Source: Montifringilla adamsi
Taxonomy: Eukaryota; Chordata; Aves; Passeriformes; Passeridae
Reading direction: 5' to 3'
NCBI GenBank assembly: GCA_017590115.1
Contig: JAGGNK010009114.1
Coordinates: 17,567,937-17,631,936, forward strand
DNA: 64,000 nt
Shown here one piece after another: positions 9,680 to 24,500 of the stretch. The stretch's first letter is position 1; every line of letters starts with the position of its first letter. A program made the position numbers and the translations under genes. The notes below the pieces were generated by a model. That model saw nothing but the letters and a program-made list of their open reading frames with translations, did no database searches and was not told where the DNA came from.

Positions 9680-12600
9680 AATTTTGGGTGATTTTTGTTT
9701 ATTTGTTTTTAATAATAAAAACTAAGCACGGGCTTCTGGGCTACTAATAATGACAGAAACTCATTCCAAATGTATTCATTCAATTACTCCTACAAAATTC
9801 TACTAGGTGAAATTCCCAAACTGAATGTAACATTTAAGTTTGCAGAAGTCGATTTACCATTCAGAACAGTATTCTGACACCAAAGAACTTCACAACTTAG
9901 TGTTTGCCATTTTCTACTACAACATAATATATTAAATCTCTGAAGATTTCTCTGTCCTACACAAACTCAAGCCATTTATCTGTGATTTTCCCAGGAAACA
10001 TTCTTCTCTTTCAGTCTGAAGTCTGGCAGTTTTTTCCTATTATTTTCAATCTTCCCAAATGCCCTTCCCTGTTTTCTTTTTCAGAAAGCACATCTCTCTT
10101 CCATAACTCCTCTCACCAAAAACTGAAACTGTTAAGGAAAAAAAAAAAAAGCAGCTACAAATGGAGAAGTAACTCACAGATGCAGTGGATATGTTATAGT
10201 GACCATGAAGCAGAACTGGAGGGAGCAAATGAAGGCAGGAGGAAGGACTCTGTCCAAGACACTGAAGCATGCCACCCTCCTGAAGACTTTAGGGGATACT
10301 TAAGCAGATGTTATCATCTGGATAAGCAAATCAGTTGTTTGCAGAGTCCACTTCAATCAAAACATTCAAAATCTATCCATACAGCCCAAATATATGTACA
10401 CATAAATACACAAGCACACAACTCCCAAAAAATCAGTTACCTGGAATACATACATAATACAGTAAATCTGTATCAAGGAAACCTTGCTGACTGTTGTTGA
10501 AGATATTACCCACAAACCATTAGCAATATGGGAGAGCAGCTATGTTTAGCAGCATTTTCATATTTCTACAGGACCCAATTATCCTCTCTACACATATCCC
10601 AGCTCCAAAGACATGCATGCCTCTGCATTTGAGTCCAGTCTGTGAACCAAGAAAAAAAATACAAGGAAAGCATTATCTTCAAAACCAAAGCTAGCATTAG
10701 AACTGGAGATAATCCTTCCACTGACTACACTCAGGCTGCCTGAGACATGGGCAGGGACAAGGCAAGCAGGCCTGCACACAGAGCACCCCAGGAGGCAATG
10801 GGAATACACAACATGACTACAAACCTTTGGCAGTAGGCCCCCTGAAAATGTAAGGCCAAGCCTACTTTTGGAGGAGAGCTACACAAAGAAACTGGGAATC
10901 TTTATCCTTTTACACTGCTATCAGAATGACCTGGGTGTGCTTATGTTCTGAGTTTGTAGAGAGAAAAGTGACATTTCACAGCAAGGCTAAATAGCTAACG
11001 CCAAGCATTTGAAATGGAAACATGACACTGAAATACCTATACCAAAGAATGCAATACTGCAGCATACCCTACTTTACCACAATCTGTCAGCACAGCTTTC
11101 AAAGCCTCTTCTCTCAAAGGACAACCAGGGCTAAATTCTCTATTTAAGTCAGGACCATGCCTGAACTGTGCTACACAAGACATTTTCAAGAATGATGCAG
11201 CCCAGCAGAGCTTCAGAAGCTACTGCCCCTGATTTGCAGTACTTGCCACTGCCTTTTTTACAAATGGCAAAAATATGCAGATACTGTTACAGCTCAGAGG
11301 GCACTCACAGCTTCTCCCTTGCAAATATTTTAAAGGGCTTTCGTAGCAGCTTCCACCTTCACCTATCACTGAAGAGCAACTTTTAAACATCACTCTTGAA
11401 TAACTAAATCTAGCAAGGAAGCAGAACACACTTCTTGAAAAGACACACTTTTTTATTAAACACCTCCAAGAACTCTATACAAAATGGAAGGAATGACTGT
11501 TTTCTAAAGGAAATTCCTGGGCAACTGCATCCATGGCAGAATTCTCTGGAATTATATGCCCTCTCAAACTAGTCCTTGAGAACAAATCACATATGGAAAA
11601 AATCCTTCAGTTTCTAAATCCAAAATGCTAGAAAGCAACAGCAACAATGTACACTGGATGCTTTAATCAATACCTTGATATTTGCCTCCTGACATCAAGA
11701 GGTGAGAAGAATGCAAAGACAAATAGAAAATAGTGAGTGAAGTGGCAATAAACAATTGTATCCCAATGGCAAAACCCAAAAAGCATGGCAAAAGGTTGTG
11801 GAATTACAAAATAAGTGCCACTTGCCAACATGGCCAACAAAACCACAACGTAACCACAGGGAGACACAGTCAGTAATTTCCCATGACAGAAATCAGCAGG
11901 GCAACAATGCCCAAGCTAGTCAAAAAGGAAGCAACATAGTTGGAACTGTTCCCCTGAAATTCTACCACTTAATTTCTTAATGAAACCTTTGTGGAAAAAA
12001 ACTCATAATAGGCAACTTGGCTTTGGCATGCAAACTTTTGGTTTAATTTTGAATTACAGCAGATTTAGAAGTCACAAAGATGCATCTAGATACCCAAAAT
12101 TTTCTCAGGAAACACCAATGATTCCTATGCTGCTGGAGTTAGTATAATTATTCATTAAATGCTAAAGGCCTGTACTTTTCCTGACACACTGGAACTCAAA
12201 TGTCTTAAGCATCCCTTCACAGAGAGTTTTGCAAGTAACATGGGTAGATGAACAGATTTCAATGTAAATGACTACACTGCACTATGAACTGCAGTCCTCA
12301 CCCAACACGGCTCCTTATGCTTCTTCCACAGCCTGCCATGAAGAGGACAGACAAGGGCAGCAGAATTTAAGCTTCTCCAGCATGAACCAGAGCTTGTCCA
12401 GATAACAGCTTGCTGCTTTCCTCCAATATTTCTATGGGTCCCAGAACACACTGTCTGCAATGCCATCTCCCCTACTCTTAAGATTTAATGCTGCAAAACA
12501 CCCACATTCCCAGCAGCCAAGAGTCAGTGTTGGCTGAATACAAGATTTTGAAGTGGACCAATATATTCTAGGGTAGCACCTGCAGCTTCAGCAAAACACC

Positions 12601-13199
12601 TGGTTGCAATAGACCTGCTGCTCAGAAGAACAGGCCACTGCTCTGCTGGTGAGGAGCCAGGTGAGCAATTTGGAAGGTATTCAGCAGCGAAACAGTCACC
12701 ACCTCTGCCTGTCCTGCATCCTCACAAAGAATAAGAGGGGAACAGCAGATACAGCACTTCTCTCAGCAGCAACCCTGTAATATAGTCAGAAGAATTACTG
12801 ATTACAGGTCCACACCTAAAAAATGGCACAATCTGAAACTCCTGTTCTGAGAGTCATCACAAACTTTGTGACATATGCAATCTCAACAAGACCTTATTTC
12901 TAATGCTGCCAATTAATATTACCTTCATTATCCACAAATGTATTTCTGAACAAGGCCACAAAAGAAAACTAATATGATAAGAAAAGATATTAAGATTACA
13001 CAGACAGCATGAGGACTGGAACACTGAAGTCAATCACCAGCAACATGTTATCATGTTCAAACACTGCTTCTTTGCAGAAACATACTGTAAACTTATTGTC
13101 TTGTTTCTGCTTTCAAAGTGAGTCATATTCTGCAAACACACACTTGGTGTTGAAATCCTTTAGTATTTTGCAAGGGGTTTAATTAGCCTGCCACATTAC

Positions 13200-13306
13200 C
13201 TTGGAGACAGTCCACCATGGGAACAGTTGGTAGGTGAAGTTAAGGGGCTGGTTCTGCTGCTGGAGTGCCGGGAAGGAGTCCGACCAAGGGTATTGCTGGG
13301 GGAGCC
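13200..13306 (-). CDS. CLASP2: CLASP2 exon (window exon 17), Ser/Thr/Pro linker
   Basis: The 107-nt exon encodes GSPSNTLGRTPSRHSSSRTS and PLTSPTNCSHGGLSP, ending two bases into a Ser codon. It is low-complexity and rich in SP/TP sites (GSPS, RTPS, TSPL, TSPT), so probably a regulatory phosphorylated linker. NCSHGGLSPS is diagnostic for CLASP2. The acceptor is GTGTCAG and the donor GTAATG. It can join the optional exon at 8158 or the exon at 4466 in the same frame. Confidence 0.97.
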
Positions 13307-14536
13307 CTGACACAGAAGCAGGAAGACAGGGATTAGCAAAGTGTTGCAATGCACAGGCAGGAGTACAGCAACAGGTCCAAACAGTGCCTCTGTTTGCTCT
13401 AGACAAGCTTAGTGCAGTTTTGATTATGCCTCTTGACCTAAAACTCTGCAGCCATGGTTCATGTAGCCATTAATATGCTCCTGAAAATATGACTGTGAGG
13501 ATAAAGAAAGTGTATGTGCACTTCTTTACAACCCATAGTACCTGCAGTTTAAATACACAACATGTATGGCCTGCAAATATTGCCAGAGAAATGGTCAATC
13601 AATCCAGCTTCTCAAACAAGACTTGCAAGGCTCCAAAATATGCTCATCATTACCCTGACAATTTAGTATTCTAATTACACAGCTATTTTCCACATTGTCT
13701 AAAGCATTCTGATTATGCTTGTTAGGAGCATAAGTAAGCAGTCCAACTTAGCATTTTTCCACTGGCCTGCACAATCTTTTGTACCACAGCAAAATGAGTA
13801 GAAATTGCTCTCAATTCTGACACATTTCACATAGAGTCAAAAGTATTAGAGAATCCAGACCATTTGCCTGGAAGCCTCACACTGCAGTTCTAGCTTACAC
13901 TAAATTCTACTTAGCCCTGTGGAAGTACAAAGATAGGAGGGCTCAAATTCCAGAAAGTTCACAAGATTTCCACATTAAAAAGACAAAAAATTCCTTAATC
14001 CTTGCTGCTCTGGGAAGGGAAAGAAATTTCCTATTTAAATCTACCAACATATTGCTTCAGTGAAATAAAAATTCATATAAAAGCAAAACAAGGTAATGGG
14101 CATAGAGTGAGGTGACCCTGTAGGCCATATTAAAGATCCTGCAAACTTCTTAACAGACAGTGCAACTGTTATTAAACTGATCTCAATAACAGTCATAAGC
14201 CAGAAAATCTGTGGTATCAAGATCTGTTTTAGCCAAAAAGTCATTACTGGCAGGACTTTCAAAAGCACCACCAACTTGAAAGCACAAACCCCACCAATTT
14301 TAATGCATTTCTCAGTAATTTTTTAATCTCTTCTGGTTAGGACTATATTAAATTTTAAAATAACTGAGTTTTTTACTTTAATGGTCCCTATTAAAAGCAA
14401 AATCAAACAAAAGCCTCTGTTGCCATATTGTTTCAAGACAACAGTTACAGATAATTCAAACTGAACATCTGCAACAGCTTATCAATGAGCTGCTGTCTTT
14501 GGGGCTCTGCTGTTTGCAAGGACAAGGGCCTCTCAC
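13307..14536 (-). other. CLASP2 intron, 1.2 kb
   Basis: Ordinary intron with a GTGAGA donor and TGTCAG acceptor; nothing else recognised. Confidence 0.9.
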
Positions 14537-14680
14537 CACACTGGTGTTACTGGAGTTCTTGAGGTGGTTGTGCAGGAGCTTGGTAGCACCATCCTGGAAT
14601 GTTTTTGGCAAGGCACCAAGTAACATGGTAAACTCAGGGGTGTTCAATTCAAAGAGAGAAATCAGGACTATTTGTGCTGC
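14537..14680 (-). CDS. CLASP2: CLASP2 exon (window exon 16), end of central TOG domain
   Basis: The 144-nt exon encodes 48 codons: AAQIVLISLFELNTPEFTML, LGALPKTFQDGATKLLHNHL and KNSSNTSV. The first part closes the HEAT array; the KNSSNTSV tail begins the disordered Ser/Pro linker. KNSSNTSV is CLASP2-like, whereas CLASP1 has RNTGNGT here (from memory). The acceptor TTTTCAG follows a long pyrimidine run; the donor is GTGAGA. It sits at the downstream end of the largest intron in the window, about 11.9 kb. Confidence 0.98.
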
Positions 14681-16787
14681 CTGAAAAGAAGAAGAAAAAA
14701 GAGACCATCAGTTTTTGTTCTTTGAAAAGAGCATGCGTTCTCTTGGTAGGATCCTTAGAGTAAATGATGTGTGTTTCATTCAAAAGGAAGATTCCCTTAC
14801 CAGACACATCTTTGAAATGTTCTTTGCGATATATCATAATGAATTACTAACAGCAATAGTTAGCTTTAGTTCTTAAAGCTTAAATGTATTTCTGCATTTA
14901 TACCATTATTTTCCCAGATGTGAAGTGTACAGCTATTCACAGCCTCGTGAGAAACTCTTACCTTTGTCCTGTCCAGCACATATTTCAGTTGAACAAGTTA
15001 CTGCAAAGATTTACTGAAAATAAATAAAAGTGGAAATTCAAACAAGTATGAAGACTCTGGGACTGCGATTTGTCATTCCTGTGCTTTTTATTTTATGTGT
15101 GAATGGGATGAGCTCTCTTCCCACCCAACCACTTCTCTTCCTAGGGATCCCAAGTTTGTTTCATCAAACAGATAATCCACCTCTCCTTTTAAGTCTTGAC
15201 CACTCAAGCTTTTTCAGCAATTAAAGACTCCATCTGAAATGGAAGACCTATGAGGATGGTGACAACCACCGTTCTCTCAACCACGGACCAGCTAGACTCC
15301 ACCACATTTCCTAAATTTAGTAAATGAAACTGAGGTACCACAAACAATTGAGAATTCTATCATTAATTTTACTGGACAGGGTTTCTTTATGTGCCTCAGA
15401 GAAATCCTGCCAGAACTGGATCTCCCCAAGTCCATTAGCAAACACACCAATCTGCAAATCCTGAACCAAGACAATGGAATCAAATGGGAATGGAAGCAGA
15501 ATAAATCACAGTGTGCAGACCTGAAAAAGTAATTAACATCACATGTTCCTAACCAGACTTGCCCAGCAGCATCCAACCTGTGTGGATGCACCAGTTCTGT
15601 GGGCTTTTTCCCTGACTTTACCTTGAAAGTATACAAACATCAATAAAAATAAAAATGAAGCTACGATGAAGGACCTCTGATAGTCTGCAGCAGCACTTTC
15701 TCCAAGGGGGGTGTAGCCATTGACACATCAGCTTCCAAAATACATATCTGGACACAAAGCAGTGACTTGGGCTCACAAAGTTAAGAAGCAAAACTACACA
15801 TGCTCTTATTTTGGAAAAGCATACACACATGCTTAGGAGGAGCAGACACTTGGGTTTGACCCTTTCAGGAACTTTCTAAAATCTCCTAAAAATGAAAAAT
15901 AACTTTGAAAAGGATATAAATGTAATTCACTGCTGTGGGGATAAATGTACATTCATCGTTCTCATCACTTTAAAGAAGGATTTTTTAGTAAGTAATGTGC
16001 TCACAAAGTTGCCATAATTAATTGGATCTGCAATTCCTTGTAGAGTGGAATTCTTCACAGATGATGAACTTGGGTACACAAGCACCCTTCACAGTGGAGG
16101 GGAATCACAGTACCCCATTGTTTCAGTATGCAAACTGCAATGCAAGCTATACTGTTTCTTCTGCCATCAGCAGCATCCAGTACAGCTTTGTATATAAAAA
16201 CGTTTTCCATCCACGAAAGTTTGGTTGGTATCATCCTTTTCATATGGCCAACAAAGGAACCAAGGCCCACAACACTCAACAGGCTTCCAAGGACTGCAGC
16301 AAACAACAGGTCTTCAGACTTCATACCAGATGGATCATGCTGCCTCTCCTGCCAAAACTCTTACTGACTTGAACAGAAACACAGTATGTCATTATTCACT
16401 CCATTCTAAAGACCCAAGGATGAAAAGAAGTGAGGAGATAGCTTTCCCCGTGACTTTCTCAACTCCATTGTCTACCCTCCTCTGACCTGAAGTTTTGGCA
16501 ACTCTGCCATGAAGCCTGCCTGGTATCCAACAAGGAAGTGTATTTCTGTCCATTTTGAGCCAAGAACTTTTAAGCTTTCACCAGCACAGTATTTTCTGTA
16601 ATAAAAACATTACTGCACACAAGAGATCTCAGAACAAGGAACAGCAAGTTGAACTGAATGCAAAGTGACAAGTCATGCCAACGTACATTCCCGCTGGTGA
16701 ACAGCATGCGTATCCTCAATAGTTAGGAGTGGACATGCAGATCCTCTGTGTCAGAACAAGCAGATCTCACATTCATTGAGATTAAAT

Positions 16788-16831
16788 AAAAACCAACAAA
16801 ACCAAAAAACCCCAAACCAAACCCCACAAAA
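16788..16831. repeat. A/C-only low-complexity tract
   Basis: Forty-four bases contain only A and C, with AACC- and AAAC-like units. This resembles low-complexity tracts common in bird introns; no identifiable element is attached. Confidence 0.8.
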
Positions 16832-18541
16832 GTTGATCAACGAGGTTCGCATATTGAGAATTGCTTAGAGATTAGAGTATCTGGAGTTATCAACTGGTAA
16901 GTCAGGAGCTGCCCAACAGAAATGTTTGAAATGCATCTCAGAGATCTGAGAGAAACCTTCAGCAAAGCTCCCCCACAAACACTAATAACACAGACATTGT
17001 CCTACAGCAGTAGCTGAGAGAAGTTTCAGGTCTCAGAGGTCACAGCAGTTTTGTTCTGCTTTTGCTTTTTGACTTTAATAACAACAGAACTATGTCTGCC
17101 TTCCCTCTTTGCACAAAATACAGCTTGTCTTTAGGGGTGTCTGCCAGAATTCTGTGTACCCAGTGCTCTTCAGCAGCTTTCCTGGCACCTGTAAATAGTC
17201 ACTGGGCTTTGAATGATGTGCTTAACAGTGGCTCCCAATGCTCACAATCTTCTGTAGCCTCAAAGAAAACAGACCTATAGTCTATGCCTTTTGAAAGCCA
17301 AGGACTACTACATCATGAGAGTGGTGCTCCAGTAAAGGTCTCAAAGACAACATTTAGTAACATGGGTAAAACCCTGTCTGCGTTCTTTCTAAATTGTCCT
17401 CAGACATCCAACAGCACTTCCAGGTTTATTTCAGGCAAAAGTCATTATTTGAAAGCGTGCCCATAATTTCCTACTTAATATTTAATACACAAAGGTCTTG
17501 GTCCCTTACCACTGTAAGATCACTATTGTTACTTACTGGCCTCAAAAGCTGGAAGGTCCATGCTAGCTTGAAATCACATTTGTAACATGCTCCAAGTTTC
17601 ACTCCTGAAATGCTTCTAACACAAGTAATTTTATTTCAGTAATGAAGAACACAAGGAGCAGCATTTCCACACCTGTCGTAATAGTTAGATATGGACACAC
17701 TTGATAATCCTCTAAGTTTCATATTTTTACCTAATCCAAGGACATCTTCTACAGATAATGCTTCTAAGAATTTTAAATCTGTGGATTTTCAGCTTGTGAC
17801 AAACCAGACATTTTCATAATCTCTGAATGTCTTGCTTCATTACATTACTGTCAGAGTAAATAAATATAACAAGCAATAAAAAAATGTATTTCTGTACACA
17901 AGGTACAAACATTCTCCATGCAACACATCATGCTTGATGATATATAGTCTGAAGAAAGTCATATCTGAATTTTCCCTTGCCTTTGTGTCCCTGTACCATT
18001 AGTACAGAACATTAATCCATCTCCTTCAGTGACATACAATGTAGACCCTACAAATGATCTAATCTTAATGAAGCCATTCTCTGCTGGCTTCAGCTGGAGA
18101 AACTCCAGTCACTTCAGAGCCTGACTATGCTAGAGAGGGGGTCTGGCTCAGTGTCAAGTTCTTGAATCATTTGCAAAGGATTGCTTATGTCACTTTGTTA
18201 TTTTCCTTATCACAATGCAGTGAGAGATCAGGTTCCACAAGTCAGTAGCAGCTCCCGAAGTTTCACACTCAGGTCACTGCAATTCCTCCTGTCCAACAGT
18301 GTCAATTGCTAAAGGGACATAAATGCTTCAGCAATATCTGGTTTTTGTTTTTACCTAGATGGTGGATGACAGTCAGATTCATAAAAATCTGTACCTTTTT
18401 CAACTTGGCTGAATTATAATAAAATGTCTTGGAAATCTTTTGGGCTTATTGAGCAAACAGATCAAGGCTAAGTGGAAAAATCCATTGATTTGAGAAAGGA
18501 AATGTGGTCAGCGACCTAGGGTTAATACAAGTGCCTTATGA

Positions 18542-18553
18542 CTGCTGCTGCTG
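18542..18553. repeat. (CTG)4 short repeat
   Basis: Four CTG units within the 11.9-kb intron, short and probably stable. Confidence 0.8.
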
Positions 18554-21500
18554 CTCCAGTGGACCAAGCAGAACAAGCAGATAGTTGCCTGAGCTACGCT
18601 AAGGCAGTTTCCAAATTACTCAAACATCTATTGGTGATGGGCTCCCAACACTGGCAGCCCCATAAAAGAAGGGGACTTTGTACCCTGATCCTTTATGAGG
18701 AACTACAACAATAGAGTTAACAGAAAAACACATCAAAGCCAAAAATTACATCAGACAGACACACTTTTTTCAGGCTCCCAGTCCAGGTTTCTTTACACAG
18801 CTAGACAGTTGAGTTGAGACTGCAAACAAAATTAGTGTGATTAGTGCACAAGGCTTTCAGTCTACCTGTTTACATTTCTCTTCCAAGTTTCCTTCACCAG
18901 GCCCTGAGGAGGCTGTAGTTGTCCTAGCTGGCAAATCCTCACCCACCCAACTATGCATCGTCTGGGTTTGACAAACAGGAAAGTTGGTATTATTCAAAGA
19001 AAACACAGATTTCAACTCAATCACCTAAAGAGTACACATGGTATCTTTTTGCAGAAGAATTTTGATCAATTTCTTGCTTCATTTCAAGTAATGGAAATTA
19101 ATAAAAAAAGCATTATTTGATATCATCAGAAGAGCATTCCTTTTGGGAGAGGGCAGCTGAAATTAAAATTCAAAATTAAATTCGGCCACGGCTCTCAGGC
19201 TTACAGATCATCCCTTAGTTCTTCTACAAAGCATTGCTTTGGCAACCTCCTGGTGGCCTCCACAACCACTTGAAAACCTCTGCTGAGGTGCAGAGCCTAG
19301 GCAGTGCTGAACTGGGATGTCACTTGCATCTGGCCAGCCAGAAATGGGGGAATTGCATCTCCCTGCACCTGCCCTCACAGATATCTCTAAGTTCAGAGGA
19401 AGTTATGGTTAAAAACTTGCAAACTCCTGTCTCCAGTCTGAACATCAGTCTGATGGACCAAGACTGCCTATAAATGCCTTATATCATGTGATCAGTCTGG
19501 GGAAGAGCCTCACCAACATCTACTCACTTTTGACAAACACAATTATATTCTGAATGCATCACCATCCAGTCTAAGAAAAACGTGGTTTTCAAAAACTTAA
19601 GGCACAATGGAGCAGAGAAGCTCTCTCTCATGTCACTTTGATTCATACTAAACTGCAGATCAAACAGAGATCCACTGAGATCAAGGGATAGCAATTGCAC
19701 ATTAGGCAGCTTGCATTAGCACACACTGGCACATGGCTGCAATTCTCCAATGAGTAGCTGGTGTTAAGTGAGTTATTCACATCTTCAAATTGAGAGTTTG
19801 CAAGCTCTAAACAAGTGTTATTTCAGTGTACTTTCCAGCAGACAATTAAGTATTTACTGGCACTGAACTAACACACTATCTACCAAACCAAACCTTCTGC
19901 TTGTTCCTTTTTCAGGCCTAGAATCAGATGAGCAAGGACATCCACTTTACAGACATGGCAATGTAAAGCACAGCACCTTCAGGAGTTCATACATAATCCA
20001 AGCACGTTAGCTTGAGTACAAGTTTTTAAACACAGTTTTCCCAAAACACTTGTATTAGCATATGCTGTTCATACCCACATCCTGAAAAGGAAGAATTAGT
20101 TTAACATATTTAAATACAGAAACAGATTAAATCCATGTTGCTATTCTGTTTTACACAGTACATACTTTATACACCACAAAAGGCTTTTACAAGTCAGAGA
20201 TAGTTACATTACAAATGTCAAAGGCATCTCAGAAAAGTGACAACAAAAAAGATGCAGCACCCAACCACTACATGTTTGGATTACTGTTCTACAGCAGATT
20301 ATGGGCTCATGAGTGCTGTTGTTTTGTGACCTGGGCACAGAAAGACCATGGCAAAAATGTTCATTTCTTGAGAATCAGACATGACCCCAGAAATCAAATT
20401 TGATGAAGGCTACCCCGAGTAACTTTGTTCACTATAAAATGGCAGTTGTTGCAAAACCAGGTTTCAGGACTACAGACATAGGCTACCTTTCATTAACAAC
20501 TGAGAAACTTTACTTATAAACCTGGCATGATAGAAGTCTGAATTCTCAGGCAAAAGTTCCTACATATTAACTAGGAAAGAAGAAGAGCGAGTGAAGTTAT
20601 ATGCTTTGTAATGAAAACATGCACTTTAATCTGCATGGATTTTTGAAATGCTAGAGGAAGTATGGCAGAATTATCTGTCACACTGCAAATAGCTCTGCAA
20701 TGCAGTGCTGAGGCCTAGAGGTAAACATCACCTCTAGACTTGATTTTCAAAATAGAAACATCACCTATACCTGCGTAGGTGTGTGAGTGCTTTTATAAAT
20801 GGTACATACACACAGACGTATTGTGCACAGCTACAGAAGTGTGACTATACAAGTTCTGGGAAGCCATTTCTTCTCTCAAGTTACCACGCGTTAGCTCTTC
20901 CAGCAAACAGAGTAAGTGCAGAGTGTGTATATTCATACTGCTTTCAGTTTAAGGAAATCCACCTTGGCACCATGCTCCCAACAAGCACATCCCATTTTCA
21001 GGCCACTAACACTGGGTGAAAGCCATTTTCCTTACACTGCGTACACTAAAAACATTTGGGCTCTCATAGCTCTGCAGCATCAAATTCAAAACAAACAGAA
21101 AATGAGGGATACTATTTTGGAAACACAGCTAGGACACAGAGATCCTTTTTGTTCTAATAGCTTTGAATCAAGTAAACACTACAGTCCACCAGCTGCCTTT
21201 TTTCATGTATTACACTATTTTTCCTAACACTGACAATGTTTAAAATGCCTGATAGAAGTTCCTCTGGGCATTTACACTGAGTTTGACTTTTTTTGGAATA
21301 TTCTTTGGCTAAAAGGCTCACCTCAGCAATACGGACGTTGTCTTATTTAAGATTTCATAAGCCTGAAATGAAATCCTAATGCCCAGTGCTCTGGTAACTT
21401 GGCTCATCGTGGAGTCCATGAGATGCCCAAGTCTGGTGTAGGAATACTGCAAGAGTGCTAGAGAAACCTCTGACCCAGAGAGGCAAGGGCCTGTGGCTGG

Positions 21501-24500
21501 AGAATACTAACATAATTTGCCATTCACAAGTATTTCTGCAAATGTCCTCTTTGCCACTGCTACTGTAACAAGCCATGACCAACATGTTCATTGTGTTTAT
21601 TGAGTGTTCACTGCTCAACACCAGTACCAATAAGCAACGCCATTTCAGCTCACTGAGAGGCTCTGAGAGTGCTCTTACACATCTGTCCCAGAGCAGCTGG
21701 AATCAGACCGATACTAGATCGATGATCAAAACTTCCAAGAGTTTTTAGAGGTTTCATGGCATCACCATGCAAAGGAGGCTAATTTCCTTTCCTGTCACTG
21801 GTCCTCCTACAGATATCAAAGAAATATTTTATCTAAAGTTGCTTGATCTGGGCTTCACTGATAGATAGGTTTTGCTGATCAAAGTGACGATATCAATATT
21901 TCTCAAGAGATGACCTTGAGGATTACTAGTTAAAGAAGTAAATACATCTTCATTGCCTGCTCAGCTTACGAAGTGACTGTTGGCCTGCAGTTTTCTCTCT
22001 GAAATCTTCCTCATCTTCATAATTCAGAAACTGTTCCTCAATCAGTTTTAGTGAAAAAAAAATCTGATCCCAAATGCATTTTCTTTGGATATGCCTCAAC
22101 TTCACCTGCAAGCCAGTGGTAGCAATCCAAGGAGGGTCTTCCTCAAGGTACTTTCAAGGAAGGCTTCATCTTCATGAAAATTAGAGCAACACAAGCACCT
22201 TCCTGGGCTTTTTGATTCAGTGCAATGAATTTGGTTTTTCTTACAAAAACTCATCCAACTGTCTGTATTCAAGGGCAGCTTGCAGTGACAAGAGGGGCAG
22301 TTGAAAGAAAAAGTTTTCCCAGTTACGTAAGTGGAAGGCAGAACATGATGTACACGTGACAGAAGGCTGCCCATAACATGTAAAAATGCCTTCAGGCTTG
22401 TAAAATAAAACCACCATTGGAATGTTTCATCAACAAAGAAGCCAGCCAGGATATTTGGAGCAAAGGAAAAAATTTCTTCTGCCCTGAGATTAGTAGTCCA
22501 AATACTGATCAGGCAATACAGATCTTGTTATTTATCATTAAGACCAGAGCTGGGCTGATTAACAAGATGGTAAGAATTGTCACTGGCCCTTCACCTCAGG
22601 AGGCCTCATTCCCCTTCAGCCTGTACAAAGTCCTCCTAAACACTAAGATCCTATGTGCCCTCACAGCTGATTCCACACCCACAAATTCTGGGCACTTGTG
22701 TTAAACAAAAGTTTCCATTCAGACAAGCCTTGGACACGAGGTTTCTGTAGGCTTTGGCCAAAGTCAAATGAGAAGCCTTATTCTAATTTCCATTCTCAAA
22801 CTGATGGCTGTTTTCCAGGATCAAAGTATTTTCCCACACAAAGCCCATGCCTGTCATCCAAGTTCAATCAGCACTTTACCTACGTAAGGATTGCACAATA
22901 ACTTTGCTGGCAATATTACTAATAAAATGGTGAAGTTACTGACTTACAATGTCCTCACCAGTCATCACAGTACTGGCATTGCCATTGTGTTACTTTTCTG
23001 TGTGGTAATTAACTGCCTTTTGTAAAATTATTTCATCAAATCTTAAACAATTTCCAGAGGAAAATCAGAACTAACACCCTGCTACAGCAGGAAAGCCAAG
23101 TATCTCACACAAGGTTAGATGCTACTGCAGTCAAAATTACAGCTCAGTTATCTGAAATCTTGATCTGTGCCCTGCCCACTGATAAGCTCTGCTTGGGGAA
23201 AAAGCCATGAGTTGGCTGCATGTGTAGGAATCACCAACAGGCGCTCTCCTCACGCTGGGACCACATCCCATCCAGGTCTCCACATGGCACTGCTCCTACC
23301 CTGTGGCTTTTGTTCAGCATGGAAGACAAGTGTCTTCACCTTTCTCCCAGCACTGCTTGCAGGAAGTGAACCTTAAGCTGAGTGCAGGGTAAACACCCAA
23401 AAGTACTAACAATCTTTAAAACAAGACAAATATTTACCTGTAACACATTGCAGATCACCTTATTTTAAATCCACAGCTTGACAATAATTTTAACTGCACA
23501 TACTCATGGCTACTATCAGCAGTTTAAATGGTTTCTGCCCTTCCTGAGATTCCTGAGAGGGAATCACAACATTTTGTCAATGAACACTTTAGTATCAACT
23601 GGATGTTCCCCATAGTACATCTCGTCCTCCTTGTCATAACAGAGCTTATGTTTTAACTACAGACGTCATTTCATAAGGGACCATAAACTGCTTTATGCAA
23701 AACAGCATTTCTTTTGACTTTTTCTTATCTCACTAGCTAGAAAAAATGAGCTGTAGTTCAAATTGTGTCAGATTGGTTAAGTGTGCTCATTAAGTGTGTT
23801 TAAGTGTTGTCACAAGAAAACACAAAGTTGTTAATAAAGCTGTAGTATTCAGTTTGAAAAGGTTTTTGGGCTAAATTACATTTTTTGTTCTGTTTTTCCC
23901 CAGTGCCTTAACACTATGTGGCTGAGACCTCCATCACCATCACACATAGTAAGTAGTAGTAATGGATAGACTACCATTAACAAAAGGATAATCTCAGTAT
24001 AGACTGAAAATATATATAATCAGTTCTGCTCTTGAACAGATGCCTTGACTGCTATTACAGGATCAGATTTGCATGACTAACTGCCATGTGCACACAGCAG
24101 ACACATGCCTTTGTCACTGACAGACATCACTAGTGTGAGGAAGTTTGCTTTATCTGCCTCTGCTCAAAGGTAAACCCCAGACAGAACAGCATGGCCACCA
24201 CACACAGATACTACTGGCGTTGTGGTAGAATTCAGTAACTCAGACTTGGGTGAAGAGGATATTGGCTGTGGCACTCCATTTCTTGGGGGAAAGAGTCCCT
24301 GCCTCCAGGAGCAGCTGAGCAACAGCATCATTGTTCCACCAAGTCAGCCACCCCTGTAAACAGGACTGCACCACCCAGGAGCCCTCAGTACCATGGATGT
24401 TGTGCACTCTTGTCCCTTGCAGGAGCTGAGTTCAATGCACTGGTACTCTTAAGACCAGATTCTACTGAAAAACTATTTTTACTCTTTTTACAAGCCTCTT

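Larger units (their letters stand above)
8275..13199 (-). other. CLASP2 intron, 4.9 kb
   Basis: Precedes the optional exon at 8158 and carries its long pyrimidine tract. It also holds the poly-T at 9663. A plus-strand open frame of 172 codons near 10 kb is A/T-rich with no recognisable domain. Confidence 0.9.

Noticed and set aside
9655..9720. Poly-T and T-rich stretch as the tail of a retroposon
   Set aside because: No body sequence, no flanking direct repeats, and similar T runs occur elsewhere as plain low complexity.
9982..10500. 172-codon plus-strand open frame
   Set aside because: Low-complexity translation from A/T-rich intron, no domain or similarity recognised, and antisense to a well-supported gene.
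16788..16831. A/C-rich tract as degenerate telomeric repeat
   Set aside because: No regular CCCTAA periodicity; only irregular A and C runs.
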